Shown: in pieces, positions 1-3,237 of the stretch | How positions within the stretch are numbered: position 1 is the first letter of the stretch | Layout: the number at the start of each line of letters is the position of its first letter | Source of the DNA: Paludibacteraceae bacterium | GTDB taxonomy: Bacteria > Bacteroidota > Bacteroidia > Bacteroidales > Paludibacteraceae | Direction of reading: 5' to 3' | Assembly: GCA_017965125.1 (NCBI GenBank) | Contig: JAGCQO010000229.1 | Location: 1-5,232, forward strand | DNA length: 5,232 nucleotides | Position numbers and translations under genes: made by a program | Notes under the pieces: generated by a model | Told to the model about the DNA's origin: nothing | What the model saw: only the letters and a program-made list of their open reading frames with translations | Database searches by the model: none

Positions 1-117
1 CCCGCTGAGCGCAATGCAATGGAGCCGAAGCGAAGGAGAAAAATGAAGTTACCATTCGGCACTTCGACGACGCTCAGTGACCAAGAAGCACAGGGTGCCG
101 AAATGGTGCTGTGTTTT

Positions 118-193
118 GTAGAGACGGTGCGCGCACCGTCTAATTCGCAACTAATCAATAAAATATCTCAGACGGAGCATGCTCCGTCTCTAC
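118..193. repeat. 76-bp composite palindromic repeat, copy 1
   Basis: The unit is bounded by the inverted ends GTAGAGACGG (118-127) and CCGTCTCTAC (184-193). Inside are two perfect 20-bp palindromes, AGACGGTGCGCGCACCGTCT (122-141) and AGACGGAGCATGCTCCGTCT (170-189), separated by a 28-nt AT-rich spacer. It could fold as two small hairpins or as one long hairpin closed by the outer ends. Two REP-like palindromes in inverted arrangement resemble a REPIN, a non-autonomous element mobilised by RAYT transposases in other bacteria. No transposase is present here, so that link is inference. The repeat is shared ungapped with 378-453. Confidence 0.85.
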
Positions 194-250
194 AAGCAAA
201 ACTATATGTAATGTCCTGCGGACAGAAATCCATCAAAATAAAATCAAATC

Positions 251-308
251 GTTCAAATAGAATATTCTGTCCGATTTGTTGCTATTTGCCTGATTTCTCG
301 CGAAGCGA
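251..308. repeat. 58-bp dispersed repeat, copy A
   Basis: It aligns without gaps to 2300-2357 with 47 of 58 positions identical by my count. The last 16 bases, ATTTCTCGCGAAGCGA, are identical and include the palindromic core TCGCGA. It has no coding potential that is conserved between the copies. It lies just downstream of a small hairpin, TGTCC-TGC-GGACA (212-224), which has a counterpart at 2209-2221. Confidence 0.75.
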
Positions 309-329
309 TTTTCTGAAGGTTCAATGCTT

Positions 330-363
330 TTTCGGCACTTCGGCTATCGCTCAGTGACCGAAA
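330..363. repeat. Hairpin module preceding repeat copy 2
   Basis: TTTCGGCACT (330-339) pairs with AGTGACCGAAA (353-363) over 10 bp with one bulged A, around a 13-nt loop. A related module lies at 54-102 before copy 1. There CGCTCAGTGACC (71-82) matches 348-359, but about 17 extra bases (around 83-99) separate it from the shared GAAATGG; TTCGGCAC (55-62) and GTGCCGAA (95-102) form an alternative 8-bp inverted repeat. The hairpin and the 76-bp unit therefore travel as a pair. Confidence 0.6.
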
Positions 364-377
364 TGGTGCTGTGTTTT

Positions 378-453
378 GTAGAGACGGTGCATGCACCGTC
401 TAAATCGCGCAATATCAGTAATTTACACCAGACGGAGCGCGTTCCGTCTCTAC
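378..453. repeat. 76-bp composite palindromic repeat, copy 2
   Basis: This has the same architecture and the same length as the unit at 118-193, shifted by exactly 260 bp. The first palindrome is AGACGGTGCATGCACCGTCT (382-401). The spacer is again 28 nt but diverged in sequence. The second palindrome (430-449) has one G-T wobble pair. Direct identity to copy 1 begins before the unit: 98-130 and 358-390 are identical. Palindromes with central dinucleotides GC and AT that both stay self-complementary suggest selection or a copying mechanism preserving the hairpin. Confidence 0.85.
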
Positions 454-507
454 TGCGCACTTGATGAAAATAACATTTCTTATATACAGCCGATGTGCAT
501 TATGGCA

Positions 508-535
508 ATAAAAAAGGAGGTGTTGCCACCTCCTT
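508..535 (-). terminator. Rho-independent terminator of guaB
   Basis: On the minus strand a perfect 9-bp stem, AAGGAGGTG with CACCTCCTT, closes a GCAA tetraloop (GNRA type) and runs into a U-rich tail (TTTTTTATT, including the last stem bases). It begins about 30 nt after the guaB stop codon, the expected place. The stem happens to contain SD and anti-SD-like sequence, which is a coincidence of composition rather than a ribosome site. Confidence 0.92.
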
Positions 536-565
536 CATATGTGTTCCTGAAATATCTATGTATTC

Positions 566-2062
566 CTATTTCTGCGCTTGCTTTACTATTACGTCGTGCG
601 CTCCGCCCTCGACTATCGATGTAGCGGAAACGAGTGTTATCTTGCCCTCCTCTTTCAGCTCCTTGAGGTTGGTAACACCGCAGCTGCACATTGTTGATTT
701 CATCTTGCCGAGCGTGAGGTCGAGGTTCGACTTGAGCGAGCCAGCGTAAGGCACATAGCTATCGACGCCTTCCTCGAACTTGAGCGCAGCCTCGCCGCCC
801 ATGTCATATCTCTGCCAGTTGCGCGCTCTGTTTGAGCCTTCGCCCCAGTATTCCTTGACGTAGTTGCCGCCGATGAGCAGTTTGCGTGTTGGACTCTCGT
901 CGAATCTTGCGAAGTAACGTCCCATCATCAGGAAGTCGGCACCCATAGCGAGCGCAAGCACCATGTGGTAGTCCTGCACGAGTCCGCCGTCCGAACAGAT
1001 AGGGATATAAACGCCAGTCTTCTTGAAATACTCGTCGCGTGCTGCGGCCACCTCGATAACGGCAGTCGCCTGTCCGCGGCCTATACCCTTCTGCTCTCTT
1101 GTGATGCAGATGGAGCCACCGCCCACACCTATCTTTATGAAGTCGGCGCCAGCCTCTGCGAGGTAGTTGAATCCGTCGCGGTCAACGACGTTTCCTGCGC
1201 CCACCTTCACCTTGTCGCCGTATTTTGCTCTGATCCAGTCGAGAGTCTCCTTCTGCCATATAGAGTAGCCGTCCGAAGAGTCCATGCAGACCACGTCCAC
1301 TCCAGCCTCCACGAGCGCAGGCACTCTCTCTTTGTAGTCGCGTGTGTTTATTCCTGCGCCCACGATGAGTCGCTTGTTGCTGTCGGAAAGCTCCAGCGGG
1401 TTCTCCTTGTGGCTTTCGTAGTCCTTGCGGAACACGAAGTAAAGCAGGTTCTGGTTCTTGTCAACCACAGGGAGGCAGTTGAGCTTGTTTTCCCAGATTA
1501 TGTCGTTGGCCTCGCCGAGAGTCACGCCTTCGTTGGCGTAGATGAGCTTCTCGAACGGAGTCATGTAGTTCTTCACAGGTGCGTCCTTAGGGTCGCGTGA
1601 TGGTCGGTAGTCTCTGCCGGTGAGTATTCCGAGCAGTTTGCCGTTTGATGTTCCGTCATTGGTTATGCCGAATGTCGAGAATCCAGTCTTCTCCTTCAGC
1701 GCGATGGCGTCGGCGAGTGTCGAGTCTGGAGTGAGGTTGGCTCTTGATGTCACGAATCCTGACTTGTGGTTTTTCACTCTCTGCACCATCGCAGCCTGCG
1801 ACTCGATGCTCTGAGAACCGTAGATGAACGACACGCCTCCGTTTTTCGCCAGTGCGATAGCCATGTTGTCGTCGGAAACCGACTGCATGATGACTGACAC
1901 GAAAGGTATATTAAGGTGTAAAGAAGGCTCCTCGCCTTTCTTGAACTTCACTAAAGGTGTGCGCAAGTCGACTTTGTTAGGGACGCAATCCTTAGATGTG
2001 AATCCCGGTATGAGCAGGTACTCGCTAAACGTTCTTGAAACTTCGTTGATGAATTTAGCCAT
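566..2062 (-). CDS. guaB: IMP dehydrogenase, Tritrichomonas-like type
   Basis: A complete 498-residue cytosolic enzyme that oxidises IMP to XMP with NAD+, the committed step to GMP. The TIM barrel is interrupted by a pair of CBS domains (about residues 103-216). The catalytic loop is GGGSICITR with Cys319 as nucleophile, Asp261-Ser262-Ser263 lie in the cofactor site, Ser357-Asp358-Gly359 contact the substrate, and the mobile flap carries Arg418-Tyr419. These residue numbers are, from memory, those of the Tritrichomonas foetus enzyme, so the two proteins align with essentially no net insertion. The loop GGGSIC differs from the usual bacterial GPGSIC. The start at 2062 gives MAKF, matching the family N-terminus. 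No Shine-Dalgarno is visible. It is monocistronic, with its own promoter and terminator. Family assignment is certain; the close tie to the protist form is recalled, not searched. Confidence 0.98.
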   Translation of the reverse strand: MAKFINEVSRTFSEYLLIPGFTSKDCVPNKVDLRTPLVKFKKGEEPSLHLNIPFVSVIMQSVSDDNMAIALAKNGGVSFIYGSQSIESQAAMVQRVKNHKSGFVTSRANLTPDSTLADAIALKEKTGFSTFGITNDGTSNGKLLGILTGRDYRPSRDPKDAPVKNYMTPFEKLIYANEGVTLGEANDIIWENKLNCLPVVDKNQNLLYFVFRKDYESHKENPLELSDSNKRLIVGAGINTRDYKERVPALVEAGVDVVCMDSSDGYSIWQKETLDWIRAKYGDKVKVGAGNVVDRDGFNYLAEAGADFIKIGVGGGSICITREQKGIGRGQATAVIEVAAARDEYFKKTGVYIPICSDGGLVQDYHMVLALAMGADFLMMGRYFARFDESPTRKLLIGGNYVKEYWGEGSNRARNWQRYDMGGEAALKFEEGVDSYVPYAGSLKSNLDLTLGKMKSTMCSCGVTNLKELKEEGKITLVSATSIVEGGAHDVIVKQAQK

Positions 2063-2093
2063 AAGTCTTAAAAGTGTAATAACAGTTCTTGTG

Positions 2094-2107
2094 TGTAAAA
2101 TTTTACA
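2094..2107. promoter_or_regulatory. Candidate operator palindrome at the guaB start site
   Basis: TGTAAAATTTTACA is a perfect 14-bp palindrome. It overlaps the last two bases of the -7 box and covers the predicted transcription start of guaB, a classical repressor position. The regulator is unknown. AT-rich palindromes do occur by chance, so the functional reading is inference. Confidence 0.45.
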
Positions 2108-2137
2108 AAGGTATTTCTTTTGCGCGAACTATTCAAA
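2106..2137 (-). promoter_or_regulatory. Bacteroidetes-type promoter of guaB
   Basis: Read on the minus strand, TACCTTTG (2113 down to 2106) is a perfect TAnnTTTG -7 box. A TTTG -33 box at 2137-2134 lies 20 nt upstream of it within a T-run. Predicted transcription start is about 2099-2102, giving a leader of roughly 37-40 nt before the ATG at 2062. Confidence 0.8.
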
Positions 2138-2204
2138 AAAATAATCAGGTGACAGGTATTTTTCTTTCGTGCCGTCGGTGAACTTACACCCCTGCCTATA
2201 AATA

Positions 2205-2285
2205 TATCGTCCTTCCAGGACTACAATCATGAACAGCCACTAAGGGGCGAAAATAACATAGACACGGGTGTGAGCCCGTGGCGCA
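2205..2285. repeat. Two-hairpin intergenic module
   Basis: GTCCT-TCC-AGGAC (2209-2221) and CACGGG-TGTGAG-CCCGTG (2263-2280) are two short hairpins separated by an unstructured stretch. Their look (a GTCC/GGAC hairpin followed by a CACGGG/CCCGTG hairpin) resembles decayed intergenic repeats I recall from Bacteroidetes genomes. A weaker counterpart of the first hairpin lies at 212-224. There is no coding signal. The assignment as a repeat rests partly on recollection. Confidence 0.4.
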
Positions 2286-2299
2286 AATGAAAATAAATT

Positions 2300-2357
2300 G
2301 TTCAAAAATATTATTCTGTTTGATTTGTGTCAATTTGCTCAATTTCTCGCGAAGCGA
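2300..2357. repeat. 58-bp dispersed repeat, copy B
   Basis: This is the partner of 251-308, on the other side of guaB and in the same orientation, about 2.05 kb away. Differences are scattered rather than clustered, and no indel is needed to align the two. It is followed at 2391 by the partial 76-bp repeat, so the module order of the first intergenic region is kept. Confidence 0.75.
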
Positions 2358-2390
2358 CTCAATAACGGCAGAAATCATGCAGAGCCGCGG

Positions 2391-2413
2391 CGCGCTCCGT
2401 CTCTACTGCGCAC
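2391..2413. repeat. Truncated right end of the 76-bp repeat
   Basis: These 23 bp match 438-460, the right end of copy 2 plus the adjoining TGCGCAC, with one difference (T442 versus C2394). The left palindrome and spacer are absent. The sequence just before it, GAGCCGCGGCGCGCTC (2382-2397), looks like a degenerate form of the second palindrome. It is best read as a decayed or partial copy. Confidence 0.65.
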
Positions 2414-2441
2414 CATGGGGATTTTAAAATATGAAATGCGC

Positions 2442-2474
2442 TTCGACTCCGCTTGGTTAGTGAGCGAAGTCGAA
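2442..2474. repeat. CTTCGACT-type intergenic hairpin
   Basis: TTCGACTCCGCT (2442-2453) pairs with AGCGAAGTCGAA (2463-2474) over 12 bp with one mismatch, with a 9-nt loop. Its wording (TTCGACT..CGCT) resembles the CTTCGAC..CGCTCAGTGACC element at 62-82, so it may belong to the same repeat family. Between it and the terminator at 2531 the only other structure seen is a 10-bp palindrome, TGGCATGCCA (2494-2503). Confidence 0.5.
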
Positions 2475-2530
2475 CTACAGCAACCGAAAAATATGGCATG
2501 CCACACGCCTACAGGTTTGGTTTACTAAAA

Positions 2531-2581
2531 CAAAAAAACGAGCAAAAACGCAGGCTGTAAAACCTTGGCATTCTGCTCGTT
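2531..2581 (-). terminator. Rho-independent terminator of the small minus-strand operon
   Basis: On the minus strand AACGAGCA (2581-2574) pairs perfectly with TGCTCGTT (2544-2537). The stem can be extended inward by about three more pairs, and it is followed by a T-run (TTTTTTTG). The loop is about 29 nt, with weak internal pairing. It begins about 25 nt after the stop codon at 2607, as expected for the end of the lipoprotein/Cys-rich protein operon. Confidence 0.8.
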
Positions 2582-2606
2582 GTTCTGTAAGTATTAAACT
2601 TGCGTG

Positions 2607-2774
2607 TTAGCTCTTCTTCGCCTTTAAGTGCATGTCGCATTTGCCGTTGCAGTTCTTGCCGAACTCGCATCCGCTGCACTGTGGTTTCTCGGCGGTCAAA
2701 GTCTTGTAAATCCTGTGTGAGACATACAAGAAGGCCGCTGCCACGATTGTGATTGTAATGACTTGTTGCAACAT
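2607..2774 (-). CDS. Small Cys-rich membrane protein, FeoB-associated-like
   Basis: A 55-residue protein starting MLQQVITITI. Residues 3-18 form one hydrophobic segment, followed by HRIYKTL and a short tail with four cysteines at 33, 36, 42 and 46 (CSGC, then C, then C), ending in a Lys-rich tip. One N-terminal membrane helix, the RIYK motif and a Cys-rich tail match the FeoB-associated Cys-rich membrane protein family of Bacteroidetes, small proteins usually next to the ferrous iron transporter FeoB. No feoB is visible here, so an iron role is inference; the tail could bind a metal or form disulfides. It starts 19 nt after the upstream lipoprotein gene and shares its terminator, so the two are probably co-transcribed. 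The codon structure is clean, without internal stops. Confidence 0.72.
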   Translation of the reverse strand: MLQQVITITIVAAAFLYVSHRIYKTLTAEKPQCSGCEFGKNCNGKCDMHLKAKKS

Positions 2775-2793
2775 GACTTTATCGTCTTCCGTG

Positions 2794-2958
2794 TTACTTC
2801 TTGCAGAAAACGCCGTTAGACGTCTTGGCTACAGTGCTGTGTGAAGTCTTCTTCAGTCCGCTGTTCTTTTTGTATGTCGGCTCGCTTGTGCCGCAAGAAG
2901 CAGCGATGAATCCCATAAGAATAGCGGTGATGATTATAAGAATTGAGTTCTTTTTCAT
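2794..2958 (-). CDS. Small predicted lipoprotein
   Basis: A 54-residue protein beginning MKKNSILIII. It has a Lys-charged N-terminus, a hydrophobic stretch at residues 5-20 and a lipobox-like AASC with the acylated Cys at position 22, followed by GTSEP, typical of small Bacteroidetes lipoproteins. The mature part would be only about 33 residues, hydrophilic, rich in Lys, Ser and Thr (KKNSGLKKTSHSTVAKTS), and ends FCKK. The -3 residue of the lipobox is Ala rather than the usual Leu, which weakens the match slightly. No known domain is recognised, so function is unknown. It is the first gene of a likely two-gene operon with the Cys-rich membrane protein, behind a TAnnTTTG box at 3011-3018. The leader before the ATG has no Shine-Dalgarno. 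Confidence 0.72.
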   Translation of the reverse strand: MKKNSILIIITAILMGFIAASCGTSEPTYKKNSGLKKTSHSTVAKTSNGVFCKK

Positions 2959-3010
2959 AGTTAGTCTGTTTTTGAAGTGAATTTCTGTATGTATAACGCA
3001 GAAAAGTGCG

Positions 3011-3018
3011 CAAAATTA
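3011..3018 (-). promoter_or_regulatory. -7 box for the lipoprotein operon
   Basis: On the minus strand the sequence reads TAATTTTG, a perfect TAnnTTTG match about 52 nt upstream of the lipoprotein start. No clear TTTG lies 19-21 nt further upstream, so the -33 element is weak or absent. The promoter faces away from that of carAB; the two -7 boxes are about 105 bp apart. Confidence 0.55.
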
Positions 3019-3087
3019 TAAAATCGGAGTGATTTTTTTTCATGAAACCATCGAAAAATCCACGTTCCGCCATGAATATTTTATTTA

Positions 3088-3108
3088 AGTGAAATAAAAG
3101 TTTTCACT
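3088..3108. promoter_or_regulatory. Dyad upstream of carAB, candidate operator
   Basis: AGTGAAA (3088-3094) and TTTCACT (3102-3108) form a perfect 7-bp inverted repeat around a 7-nt spacer, 14 bp upstream of the carAB -7 box and covering its expected -33 region. The half-site spacing (centres 14 bp apart) would suit a dimeric DNA-binding protein. It may also be chance in AT-rich DNA. Confidence 0.35.
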
Positions 3109-3130
3109 CCGTAAAAAAACACTATCTTTG
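3101..3130 (+). promoter_or_regulatory. Bacteroidetes-type promoter of carAB
   Basis: TATCTTTG (3123-3130) is a perfect TAnnTTTG -7 box. The -33 region offers only TTTTC at 3101-3105, about 18 nt upstream, a weak match. The predicted start near 3135-3138 gives a leader of about 100 nt, longer than that of guaB. Confidence 0.7.
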
Positions 3131-3140
3131 TAGTTTGAAT

Positions 3141-3181
3141 AGTAGAAGAGCGCCAAGGCTGACGCGGTGTTCCACCCTACT
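3141..3181 (+). promoter_or_regulatory. Structured carAB leader (hairpin)
   Basis: AGTAG (3141-3145) pairs with CTACT (3177-3181). Inside it GAGCGCC (3148-3154) pairs with GGTGTTC (3166-3172) using two G-U pairs, with an 11-nt loop and a small internal loop. It begins only a few nt after the predicted transcription start. No U-run follows, so it is not an intrinsic terminator. No known riboswitch or PyrR-binding motif is recognised. It could stabilise the mRNA or be a regulatory element. Confidence 0.4.
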
Positions 3182-3237
3182 CGATTTGTTAATACACTCA
3201 CACTTAAGCATATAACATTTACACACAATAGTCAAAA

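Noticed and set aside
19..357. Plus-strand open frame of 112 codons near the start of the window
   Set aside because: It runs through palindromic repeat modules that recur outside any frame, so it is not a protein gene. The frames at 391-624 and 2298-2528 fail for the same reason.
118..453. Possible CRISPR array
   Set aside because: There are only two full copies, 260 bp apart, with the palindromes paired inside each unit. No regular 25-40 bp repeat/spacer alternation and no cas gene is present.
514..535. CACCTCCTT resembling the 16S rRNA anti-Shine-Dalgarno tail
   Set aside because: It is one arm of a perfect terminator stem with a following U-run just after the guaB stop; no rRNA sequence surrounds it.
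965..1600. Plus-strand open frame of 211 codons opposite guaB
   Set aside because: It lies entirely antisense to the certain guaB coding sequence, has a Val/His/Ser-rich composition typical of a shadow frame, and has no promoter or family resemblance.
2816..3073. Minus-strand 85-codon open frame
   Set aside because: It overlaps the lipoprotein gene in another frame and starts upstream of that gene's promoter box. The lipoprotein frame has a signal peptide, lipobox and sensible operon position; this one has none.
3131..3237. Leader peptide for attenuation of carAB
   Set aside because: No ATG occurs between the predicted transcription start and the carAB start codon, and there is no terminator hairpin.
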